A DNA stretch of 27,563 nucleotides from a virus: the IMG/VR virus record IMGVR_UViG_3300025141_008953, positions 1-27,563 of that record; one strand, written 5' to 3'. The notes beneath the pieces were generated by a model that was given only the letters and a program-made list of their open reading frames with translations, did no database searches and was not told the origin of the DNA. Shown here piece after piece: positions 16,977-22,581 of this stretch. Positions within the stretch are counted from its first letter, which is position 1; each line of letters opens with the position of its first letter. The position numbers were made by a program, and so were the translations under genes.

Positions 16977-17141
16977 TTAATACCAGTTGTATTTGATTTG
17001 TGGTTCTGGCGTATACTCGCGCAGTTCTGGGTCTTCTGTGCCGCAATACTCGCAGGTGTGAATGCCATCTTGCAAGAGGCTTTGCGCCAAGCAGCAAGCG
17101 GTTCTGATTTGGATGATTTTGGTGGTCGTTGTCTTGGTCAT
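16977..17141 (-). CDS. Small CxxC-motif protein
   Basis: This 54-residue frame starts MTKTTTTKIIQIRTACCLAQ and carries HTCEYCGTEDPELREYTPEP, one zinc-type Cys pair. ATG17141 follows AAAGGACACACA, matching the leader of the neighbouring genes; an upstream ATG at 17174 lacks this. It may bind zinc as a dimer or with a partner; no family is recognised. It is separated by 17 bases from the next gene. Confidence 0.6.
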   Translation of the reverse strand: MTKTTTTKIIQIRTACCLAQSLLQDGIHTCEYCGTEDPELREYTPEPQIKYNWY

Positions 17142-17179
17142 TGTGTGTCCTTTGTCATGGATGTCTGCCATCATCAGGC

Positions 17180-17216
17180 CACTGGAAACACCCAGTGACG
17201 ACGCCCCGTAGGGCGT
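17180..17216 (-). ncRNA. Paired RNA hairpins in an operon gap, one with a UACG tetraloop
   Basis: Two perfect 6-bp stems lie side by side. On the leftward RNA the first is ACGCCC-UACG-GGGCGU (17216 down to 17201), whose cUACGg loop is of the very stable UNCG class. The second is CACUGG-GUGUUU-CCAGUG (17197 down to 17180). The UNCG loop appears only on the leftward strand, the strand being transcribed here. No T-tract follows, so a plain intrinsic terminator is unlikely; a stability, processing or regulatory structure is more plausible. Confidence 0.55.
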
Positions 17217-17222
17217 TTCGGC

Positions 17223-17492
17223 TTATAGTTTGATCGCGTTCATCTGGTCGCGGAGTGTTGTGAACTGCTGTGGCGATAGGAGAACAGAGAGATTCCCTAA
17301 CTCTAGGGACAAAAAAGGCGCTATCTGCTCTCTACAGTCTACAATTTCTGTCCTGATATCCTCACGACTAAAGTGCGCATAAACTTGTTCGTGCCGTTTG
17401 CCCTCGAACTCCCCGTACTGATTAAGGCGTATAGCCTCAGTGATTTTGATGATGTTCAGTCTGTCGGTTGTGTTTGCCGGAATGGTTGTCAT
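17223..17492 (-). CDS. Hypothetical protein (89 aa)
   Basis: This soluble, helical protein starts MTTIPANTTDRLNIIKITEA and contains YAHFSREDIRTEIVDCREQI and LSPQQFTTLRDQMNAIKL. I do not recognise a family. ATG17492 is chosen because AGAGGACAAAGACA precedes it, nearly the same leader as the genes at 16959 and 17141; a longer TTG or ATG-started frame reaches 17552. It is followed by the double-hairpin gap. Confidence 0.6.
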   Translation of the reverse strand: MTTIPANTTDRLNIIKITEAIRLNQYGEFEGKRHEQVYAHFSREDIRTEIVDCREQIAPFLSLELGNLSVLLSPQQFTTLRDQMNAIKL

Positions 17493-17560
17493 TGTCTTTG
17501 TCCTCTGTTGTGGTCGGCAACATCGCCAACCATGAGGACAGTGTATATACATTCACACAT
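17489..17560 (-). CDS. Possible tiny upstream peptide (23 aa)
   Basis: A 23-codon frame (MCECIYTVLMVGDVADHNRG and three more) ends in a TGA that overlaps the ATG of the 89-residue gene as ATGA. The overlap hints at coupling, but no ribosome site is visible in front of its ATG and the sequence is short. It could be a leader peptide or chance. Confidence 0.25.
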   Translation of the reverse strand: MCECIYTVLMVGDVADHNRGQRQ

Positions 17561-17591
17561 GGTGTCTATACTTTTGTTTCAACCAGACACC
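17561..17591. promoter_or_regulatory. Seven-base inverted repeat in the leftward operon
   Basis: GGTGTCT (17561-17567) and AGACACC (17585-17591) form a perfect inverted repeat with a 17-base spacer. The spacer carries CTTTTGTTTC on the plus strand. It lies in the 126-base gap before the 89-residue gene, beside a TATATAC run at 17545-17551. It could be an operator or an RNA hairpin. I found no convincing -35/-10 pair around it. Confidence 0.35.
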
Positions 17592-17618
17592 GATTGGCTA
17601 TGCGTGCAGCGTTTATTT

Positions 17619-17723
17619 CTAAAGCGCAATGAGTATGGTGTAACTGGTGAGTGTCGCAATCACTGATCCATAGATGATGCCCACGATGACACCAAGCTGG
17701 AATGCTCCGAGCTTGCGCCACAT
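17619..17723 (-). CDS. Tiny single-span membrane protein (34 aa)
   Basis: This frame encodes MWRKLGAFQLGVIVGIIYGS followed by VIATLTSYTILIAL. It has two basic residues at the start and then an almost unbroken hydrophobic stretch, a typical micro-membrane protein with a cytoplasmic N-terminus. Its ATG shares one base with the upstream stop (TGATG), so translation is probably coupled. An alternative 93-codon frame across the same bases looks like a shadow. Function unknown. Confidence 0.65.
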   Translation of the reverse strand: MWRKLGAFQLGVIVGIIYGSVIATLTSYTILIAL

Positions 17724-17959
17724 CAACCATCACCATCATCATCGGCATCTGCCTGGTCGTGGTGTGGCCACCACATTGGCTCATCGACATCGTCAACAGG
17801 TCTGTTGGCGTGGACCGAATAGCAGACTGGGTCAAAGTCAAGCGCAATGCAGTCTGCCATGGTGATGAAGCCCCAGCTCAAGACTTCAATGAATACCGAC
17901 AGTGAGACCACGATGGCCAAGTTGACACATGTCCATATGATCAGATCCTCAATCCCCAA
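17723..17959 (-). CDS. Small membrane protein with acidic His/Asp tail (78 aa)
   Basis: The start is TTG17959, chosen because a full GGAGGTGA site lies directly upstream at ideal spacing. Residues about 5-28 (DLIIWTCVNLAIVVSLSVFI) form one membrane span. The tail is acidic and ends in WWPHHDQADADDDGDG, a His/Asp cluster that might bind metal ions. The protein is unrecognised. It leads the pair with the 34-residue membrane protein (TGATG overlap). Confidence 0.65.
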   Translation of the reverse strand: MGIEDLIIWTCVNLAIVVSLSVFIEVLSWGFITMADCIALDFDPVCYSVHANRPVDDVDEPMWWPHHDQADADDDGDG

Positions 17960-18017
17960 TGCTCACCTCCGTGGACAACATAACCCACGCAGAGACCATC
18001 ACTGCTGTCTCAATGTG

Positions 18018-19109
18018 TCAGCGGTCTCTCAGTTTGGTCAGAAGATCACAACCCTGTTGCAGATTCCAGAATACTGAGATCCTGCCCGGTTCAGTTGATT
18101 CTGGGTCAATGACCACCAGACATGACTCACCATACTGCTGCTCTGGAAATCCTTTAGCGCGTGCAAAGTCATCATCACGCTTGTATCCCTTGACTCTGAT
18201 GGCATGCGTGACTCTGCCATGCCGCTGCTCTGTGGTCAGTTGTCCCCACTGGTGGATGTGGCCACAGGTCAACAGGTGGCACTTGCCATCCAGTGTTGCC
18301 TCTTTGTGCGGTCCATGGGTGGAGTGATACCATGATCTGCCTTTGAAGTCATGGCGCAGTATCCACACTAGTGGCTCAAGGTCTGGTCGCTTGCGCCACT
18401 TGAGGGTGATGCGGATCTCATCAGGCGCATAACACATGACGCCACACTCTCTGGTGATCCATGCCATTGGGTCAATGCCTGGTCCATTTGCCCACGCATC
18501 ATGATTGCCACCAACGACTGCAATCCATGTGAGTGTGTCGAACATATAGCGCGACAGACGCCAACCATCCGATGCCTTGCAGTCAGAGTCGGCATACAGT
18601 CGCGCCAGTCTGCCAATCCAGTTGTCGTGTTGGTCTCCAACAGCAGCACAGACCACACCAGGCGTGGCGCGTGCCAACTCAATGTCAGCATGCAGTCTGG
18701 GCCAATTGCAGTGTCCAGAGTCCACATGTGGATCTCCAAAGACCATGATGCCGATTGGCTCTGCTGGCAGCGTCAACTCTCTGCTGTGCCTCTTGGTCTT
18801 GGCATGGTCTCGTTGCGATGCTCTGATGCGCTCTGCGATCAACTCCTCGATGGGTCTGTCAGGCGGCAACTCATCAGCGATGATGTCAATGTCCAGCGGT
18901 CTGTCGAGGTCAAACCTGTCTGGATCTTTGATGAGATAGCGCAGGACTTTGGCACGCCACTGGGAGCAACCGATCAGTGATCTGATCATCATCGGTGTCA
19001 CTTGCTTGTACTGGTCAGGGTATCTGTCGATGATGGCGTTTATGTCAACCAGCACATCGGCGGGCACGACGGGTGGCGTGGCTCTGGTCCACGCAGGATA
19101 TGTTGACAT
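18018..19109 (-). CDS. Metallophosphoesterase (calcineurin-like)
   Basis: This 363-residue protein has all the motifs of the two-metal phosphoesterase fold: GDPHVDSGH (125-133), GDQHDNW (158-164), GGNHDAW (200-206), H253 in LRHDF, and GHIH (283-286). Phages carry such enzymes as nucleases or phosphodiesterases; the substrate cannot be read from sequence. The N-terminal 110 residues include a helical region (QVTPMMIRSLIGCSQWRAKV) that looks like a helix-turn-helix, which would suit DNA binding. ATG19109 has a strong CAGGAGTGAGC site; a TTG start at 19142 that overlaps the previous gene is less likely. Next to ERF, it may help recombination or host DNA processing. Confidence 0.85.
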   Translation of the reverse strand: MSTYPAWTRATPPVVPADVLVDINAIIDRYPDQYKQVTPMMIRSLIGCSQWRAKVLRYLIKDPDRFDLDRPLDIDIIADELPPDRPIEELIAERIRASQRDHAKTKRHSRELTLPAEPIGIMVFGDPHVDSGHCNWPRLHADIELARATPGVVCAAVGDQHDNWIGRLARLYADSDCKASDGWRLSRYMFDTLTWIAVVGGNHDAWANGPGIDPMAWITRECGVMCYAPDEIRITLKWRKRPDLEPLVWILRHDFKGRSWYHSTHGPHKEATLDGKCHLLTCGHIHQWGQLTTEQRHGRVTHAIRVKGYKRDDDFARAKGFPEQQYGESCLVVIDPESTEPGRISVFWNLQQGCDLLTKLRDR

Positions 19110-19138
19110 GCTCACTCCTGTCTTGGAGTAATAACCGA

Positions 19139-19840
19139 TCAACCGGCAGATGTCGCAGTTGCCTCCTGCTCAAGCTCGTCCAGCCACTTGCACAAGTCAG
19201 TCTGGCCAACTGCGCTGCTGATATATTTAAGGAATGATCGCTGCTTGTTTGGTGTGCCTTGTCGGACGTCTGGCCAACCTCTGGCATCACACCACTTGGC
19301 AACGGTCTGAGGTTTGGATCTGCCGATGGCTTGCACTCTGCCGAGCAGTGGTCCCAGTCTCTCTGGCAGTTCTTTGTTGAAGTCACATGCGGTCTGCTGC
19401 TCTGCTGGCACAGTGCGCTGTGGAGTCTGCGCAGGTCGTGGTTGCTTCCGTGATGCAGCAGCACCATCATCGTCATCATCCGCTGCCATACCGAGCAAGG
19501 CCAACAGAGAGTATCGTCTGGCATAGGTCGCTGCGCTGCCTCTTGCCTGCGCACCAGCCAGTCTGCCCTTGTCAACCTCAAGTGGCCACAGTGACTCAAT
19601 CCATTGGCCAGATGAGTGGACCAGGCGAGTGGTGCAGAACGATTCGCCGCACTCTTGCAGGATGGCCAGACCATGCCTTGACAGTGTATGTCTGACTGCT
19701 GGCAGGATGTCTGGCAGTGACGCATATTTGTATGAGAATGATCCGGTCTTGGCAGTTCTGCCACGATGGGGATCTGTCAACTCACCTGCTGCCACTGTGA
19801 GTGCCTTGGCTAGTTTGTCGATCTGTTCAGATGATAGCAT
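19139..19840 (-). CDS. erf: ERF family single-strand annealing protein
   Basis: This 233-residue protein promotes annealing of complementary single strands in phage recombination. The hallmark is YKYASLPDILPAVRHTLSRHG near residues 38-57 (broken here at 20 letters by family convention) and GAQARGSAATYARRYSLLAL near 96-115, followed by an acidic DDDDDG stretch at 121-126. The C-terminal part (residues 160-220) reads like a small helical domain. GAGGT lies just upstream of ATG19840. It overlaps the small membrane gene at 19827 and is followed by the phosphoesterase 29 bases later. Confidence 0.9.
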   Translation of the reverse strand: MLSSEQIDKLAKALTVAAGELTDPHRGRTAKTGSFSYKYASLPDILPAVRHTLSRHGLAILQECGESFCTTRLVHSSGQWIESLWPLEVDKGRLAGAQARGSAATYARRYSLLALLGMAADDDDDGAAASRKQPRPAQTPQRTVPAEQQTACDFNKELPERLGPLLGRVQAIGRSKPQTVAKWCDARGWPDVRQGTPNKQRSFLKYISSAVGQTDLCKWLDELEQEATATSAG

Positions 19841-19934
19841 TGATTACCTCGAGCAATAGGATGATGACGGCAGCAAGCATGCCACCAATAAGCAACACCT
19901 CGATGATGGTATCCACTCCACTGGTGTCTCTCAT
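19827..19934 (-). CDS. Tiny single-span membrane protein (35 aa)
   Basis: This is the first gene of the leftward operon. It encodes MRDTSGVDTIIEVLLIGGML then AAVIILLLEVINAII, with one membrane span and an acidic N-terminus. TTGAGGGACACC before the ATG gives a fair ribosome site. Its end overlaps the start of ERF by 14 bases, so it is likely coupled to it. Placement as promoter-proximal gene suggests early and strong expression. Function unknown; superinfection exclusion or membrane takeover are only guesses. Confidence 0.65.
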   Translation of the reverse strand: MRDTSGVDTIIEVLLIGGMLAAVIILLLEVINAII

Positions 19935-19950
19935 GGTGTCCCTCAAGTGA

Positions 19951-19970
19951 TGTCAACAAAAGTGTTGACA
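19951..19970. promoter_or_regulatory. Operator-like palindrome 1
   Basis: TGTCAACA-AAAG-TGTTGACA is a perfect 8-bp inverted repeat with a 4-base spacer. Its right arm contains TTGACA (19965-19970), a consensus -35 hexamer for the rightward promoter, so a bound dimer would block it. It lies between the leftward operon and the HTH gene. Confidence 0.7.
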
Positions 19971-19994
19971 GAGTGATACTAATGGGAGTATCAA
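19965..19994 (+). promoter_or_regulatory. Rightward promoter for the HTH/replication operon
   Basis: TTGACA (19965-19970) is followed after 18 bases by TATCAA (19989-19994), a 6/6 and 4/6 match to sigma-70 hexamers. The HTH gene starts 31 bases further on. The -35 lies in palindrome 1 and the -10 in palindrome 2. A weaker leftward pair on the other strand, TTGCGT (20004-19999) and TAGTAT (19981-19976) with a 17-base spacer, overlaps it. Confidence 0.6.
19974..19993. promoter_or_regulatory. Operator-like palindrome 2
   Basis: TGATACT-AATGGG-AGTATCA is a perfect 7-bp inverted repeat with a 6-base spacer, beginning three bases after palindrome 1. It overlaps the putative rightward -10 and the putative leftward -10. 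Its sequence differs from palindrome 1, so two different regulators may bind here. Confidence 0.65.
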
Positions 19995-20024
19995 ACAAAC
20001 GCAACCACTATCATGGAGATCATC

Positions 20025-20255
20025 ATGTTGGGTGAGTGGATGGCGCAGCAGAGGCGCAGTAGCAACACATCAGGATGCAAGCTGGCAGAGCAGATGGGCA
20101 TCACTCGCCAGTCTGTTAGCCTCTGGGAGCTGGACAACAGGCTGCCATCAGTGACGAAGTACAAGCAATGGGCAGAGTGCTTGACACTGAGCGCAGAGCA
20201 GACAGAGGCAGGTCTGGCACTGCTGCACTTGGCATATGAGCAGAGGCGCATGTGA
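20025..20255 (+). CDS. Small helix-turn-helix regulator (Cro/CI-like)
   Basis: This 76-residue protein has a helix-turn-helix at about residues 17-42 (GCKLAEQMGITRQSVSLWEL then DNRLPS), the XRE pattern. GGAG at 20015-20018 gives a good site for ATG20025; the upstream ATG20013 overlaps that site and is less likely. It is the first rightward gene behind the dual palindromes, so it may control the switch between leftward and rightward operons. With no integrase seen, it may time gene expression and not lysogeny. It overlaps the next gene by one base (TGATG). Confidence 0.8.
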   Translation: MLGEWMAQQRRSSNTSGCKLAEQMGITRQSVSLWELDNRLPSVTKYKQWAECLTLSAEQTEAGLALLHLAYEQRRM

Positions 20256-20653
20256 TGACTCTTCAGAATGCGCACACCATCATGCTCATCGAGTCCATTA
20301 AGGCACTGGTGTTGTCTGGTGGTGCTCTGTGCCGCACGATAGGCAACAGCGTCAATGGGTCAGCAGTCAATGAGCCAGAGATCGAGGCCATTGTCAGATG
20401 GGCAAATGCCAACGCCAGTGCCACAGTCACTGCCAACAGCATTGCATCACAGCAGTGGAGAGAGACAGGCAACCAGCAGACCATTGATTGTGCCAGACTC
20501 ATGGAAGTGGTGTTATCTCTCAGAGAGGCAGGCATGGAGATGGCAGTGCTCGCAGAGGGCATTGACGATGACCAGCGGCAGGCACTGGCGGTCTGGGCAA
20601 AGGCATCGCTAACATCGTGGCAGGTGGTGATAATGATGGGGGACAAGGGATGA
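20255..20653 (+). CDS. Hypothetical protein in the replication operon (132 aa)
   Basis: This protein starts MTLQNAHTIMLIESIKALVL and is Ala-rich and helical throughout (VNEPEIEAIVRWANANASAT, CARLMEVVLSLREAGMEMAV). No motif is recognised. It is coupled on both sides (TGATG at the start, ATGA at the end) and lies between the regulator and the replication initiator, so a replication or regulatory accessory role is plausible. A GTG at 20252 is possible but less likely. Confidence 0.65.
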   Translation: MTLQNAHTIMLIESIKALVLSGGALCRTIGNSVNGSAVNEPEIEAIVRWANANASATVTANSIASQQWRETGNQQTIDCARLMEVVLSLREAGMEMAVLAEGIDDDQRQALAVWAKASLTSWQVVIMMGDKG

Positions 20654-21462
20654 AGGCACTGGACATCATGCGGCGCATCAGAGATGCTGGCACATCCATC
20701 ACACCAACTGAGCGACTGGTCTTGATGGCACTGGTGTTGAGGGTAGACAGCAAGACACTGAGGTGCGGCAAGTACGCACCATCACTGGGTACACTGGGAG
20801 ATGATACGGCACTCCACAGACGCACAGTCATGCGTGCTCTGGTCAGGCTTGAGGGCAAGCACATCATCACCATATACCGAGGCGGCAAGGGCAGACAGAA
20901 TGACTATCAGATCCATCCACAGCAACTGAGCCATCACCAGAGATTGACAGTGGTGAGTGGTGGCACAGAGTCACCCAGTGGGGGCACAGAGTCACAGGGG
21001 GTGGGGGCACAGAGTCACCCAACTGGTGGCACAGAGTCACCCTATCTGCACTCTGCATATATCTATAACAAAGACCAACCACAACAGGGTGATGCGTCTG
21101 GTTCTAAAACGGAACCAGCCACACACCAGATACCAGATGGGGAGTTGTTGTTTCTGATGCTCGATGGCGGCATCAACAAGATTGACAAGCGATACAAGAG
21201 CAAGGCCAAGACCATCAAGCCAGAGCAACTGCCAGCAATGATTGTGGTGGCAGCATACCGGCGCACCATCGCACTATGCAAGGCCAAGACCACACCACCA
21301 GTGGATGACCAGGGCACTCGGTTGTGGTGGCTCCATGAGGACAGGAACATCAGTACCATCATGGAGAGGGCACTGGCAGCATCTGGTGGCTACGACAAGG
21401 CACACAACGGCAGACTGGACATCATTGGCTATGGTCATGTCATCAAGGGGGCAGGGTGTTGA
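20650..21462 (+). CDS. Replication initiator/organiser protein with internal iterons
   Basis: This 270-residue protein has a winged-helix domain at about residues 15-90 (TPTERLVLMALVLRVDSKTL, LGDDTALHRRTVMRALVRLE and YRGGKGRQNDYQI), the pattern of phage replisome organisers. A low-complexity linker follows (about 102-131) with GGTES repeats, then a C-terminal helical domain (IKPEQLPAMIVVAAYRRTIA) that may bind helicase. The linker is encoded by four 13-base repeats that look like an origin, as in lambda O. It overlaps neighbours by ATGA and TGATG and lies upstream of the DnaB-type helicase and SSB genes. Confidence 0.8.
   Translation: MKALDIMRRIRDAGTSITPTERLVLMALVLRVDSKTLRCGKYAPSLGTLGDDTALHRRTVMRALVRLEGKHIITIYRGGKGRQNDYQIHPQQLSHHQRLTVVSGGTESPSGGTESQGVGAQSHPTGGTESPYLHSAYIYNKDQPQQGDASGSKTEPATHQIPDGELLFLMLDGGINKIDKRYKSKAKTIKPEQLPAMIVVAAYRRTIALCKAKTTPPVDDQGTRLWWLHEDRNISTIMERALAASGGYDKAHNGRLDIIGYGHVIKGAGC
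20962..21040. repeat. Four iteron-like repeats, candidate replication origin
   Basis: GGCACAGAGTCAC occurs exactly four times at 20962-20974, 20983-20995, 21006-21018 and 21028-21040. The repeat spacing is 21, 23 and 22 bases, about two DNA turns, so sites face the same side. An AT-rich stretch (about 21056-21073) follows and could be the unwinding element. Copy 3 is out of frame with the others, so the protein reads VGAQSH there instead of GGTES; this suggests that the DNA, not the peptide, is being kept. Confidence 0.75.
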
Positions 21463-21902
21463 TGATAGTGCCAATCAAACAGGCAGAGGCAAAGGCATTT
21501 GTGGCGCAGCATCACAGGCACTTGAAACCATCGGTTGGCTCAGTGTTCCAAGTGGCAGTGGCTTGCACAGAGAAGGAGTGCATTGTTGGTGTGGCGATGG
21601 TTGGCAGGCCAGTGGCTCGCAGATTAGATGACAGTTGGACATTGGAGGTCAACAGATCGGCCACTGATGGGACATTCAACGCTAACTCCATGTTGTATGG
21701 CGCAGCTTGGCGAGTGGCAAAGGCACTAGGATACCGCAAGCTCATCACATACACTCTGCCAGAGGAGTCTGGTGCATCTCTGCGTGGTGCAGGCTGGACA
21801 TGTATTGGTGAGAAGTTTGGTGGCAAGTCATGGAGCGTGCCAAGCAGACCAAGAGTCAACACCACACCATCACAACTCAAACTGCGATGGGAGAGAGAAT
21901 GA
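21462..21902 (+). CDS. XF1762-type phage protein (GNAT-like)
   Basis: This 146-residue protein matches the XF1762 family by its layout: AFVAQHHRHLKPSVGSVFQV near the N-terminus, IVGVAMVGRPVARRLDDSWT, LEVNRSATDGTFNANSMLYG, LGYRKLITYTLPEESGASLR, and a C-terminal GGKSWSVPSRPRV. The order of strands and helices resembles an N-acetyltransferase fold, but no acyl-CoA role has been shown that I can cite. It overlaps the initiator (TGATG) and the following methyltransferase (ATGA). The start ATG21462 is preferred over GTG21456. Confidence 0.8.
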   Translation: MIVPIKQAEAKAFVAQHHRHLKPSVGSVFQVAVACTEKECIVGVAMVGRPVARRLDDSWTLEVNRSATDGTFNANSMLYGAAWRVAKALGYRKLITYTLPEESGASLRGAGWTCIGEKFGGKSWSVPSRPRVNTTPSQLKLRWERE

Positions 21903-22429
21903 GACTTGCCTATGCCGATCCACCATACCCACGGCAGGCGCGTCGATTCTACAAAGACGATCCAAACTGCGCAGAGGTGGATCACAAGGCATTGATTGAG
22001 ATGCTGGCAGACACATATGATGGTTGGGCATTGTCATCATCAGCAGATCTTCAGTCGATGCAATACATCGTGCCGCTATTGCCAGAGGGCACCAGAGTGT
22101 GTGCGTGGGTCAAGCCATTTGCAAGCTACAAGCCCAATGTGACACTGGCATATGCGTGGGAGCCAATATACATCAAGCCAGCACGCAAGCGACCGAGATC
22201 AGAGAAGACAATGAAAGACTGGGTCGCTGCCAACATCACACTGCGCAAAGGGTTGGCAGGCGCTAAACCATGGACAGTGTGTGATTGGCTCTTTGATGCA
22301 CTAGGCGCAGAGCGCGATGACGAGCTTGACGATCTTTATCCGGGCACAGGCATCGTCACAGAGCGGTGGCAGGTGTTCACAAAGCAGGCAACGCAGATCG
22401 ATCTGCTCAAGCTGATGGAGGCACGATGA
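21899..22429 (+). CDS. DPPY-type adenine DNA methyltransferase (MT-A70-like)
   Basis: This 176-residue protein starts MRLAYADPPYPRQARRF, with the catalytic-type DPPY motif at residues 7-10. DDLYPGTGIV near residues 144-153 probably serves as the SAM-binding or terminal motif seen in short phage adenine methyltransferases. It is compact, with no separate recognition domain, so it may need a partner for specificity. Likely job: N6-adenine methylation of phage DNA against host restriction. Its ATG overlaps the upstream stop and its end overlaps the C5-methyltransferase remnant (ATGA). Confidence 0.75.
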   Translation: MRLAYADPPYPRQARRFYKDDPNCAEVDHKALIEMLADTYDGWALSSSADLQSMQYIVPLLPEGTRVCAWVKPFASYKPNVTLAYAWEPIYIKPARKRPRSEKTMKDWVAANITLRKGLAGAKPWTVCDWLFDALGAERDDELDDLYPGTGIVTERWQVFTKQATQIDLLKLMEAR

Positions 22430-22581
22430 GAATCGGCAGTTGTTTTAGTGGCATCGGTGGTCTTGATCTGGGACTGGAGGCAGCACTGCCAGCGTTGAAG
22501 GCACTGGGCAATGCAGTGGTGCCGCAATGCGCATATGTTGTCGGGCGTAGACTTAACCAGATCATAGAGGAGGGCAGATGA
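22426..22581 (+). pseudogene. Internally deleted C5-cytosine DNA methyltransferase remnant
   Basis: This 51-residue frame starts with MRIGSCFSGIGGLDLGLEAA, the SAM-binding motif I of C5-cytosine methyltransferases, and after only a few residues runs into ALGNAVVPQCAYVVGRRL, the motif X region at the end of such enzymes. The whole middle, including the catalytic Pro-Cys motif, is missing, yet the frame stays open. It keeps overlapping start and stop with its neighbours (ATGA on both sides). GCACTG occurs on both sides of the junction (about 22473 and 22500) and could have helped the deletion. It cannot methylate DNA as it is. Confidence 0.8.

Noticed and set aside
17566-17847. Minus-strand 93-codon frame
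   Set aside because: It overlaps two better-supported membrane protein genes that are joined by a TGATG overlap; its own sequence is Met/His/Thr-rich with no start signal.
19045-19764. Minus-strand frame (239 codons) overlapping ERF and the phosphoesterase in another frame
   Set aside because: Both known genes on the same strand have clear motifs in their own frames; this frame is His/Ser/Arg-rich with no pattern.
20962-21040. CRISPR-like array
   Set aside because: The repeats are only 13 bases with 8-10 base gaps and lie inside a coding gene; iterons explain them better.
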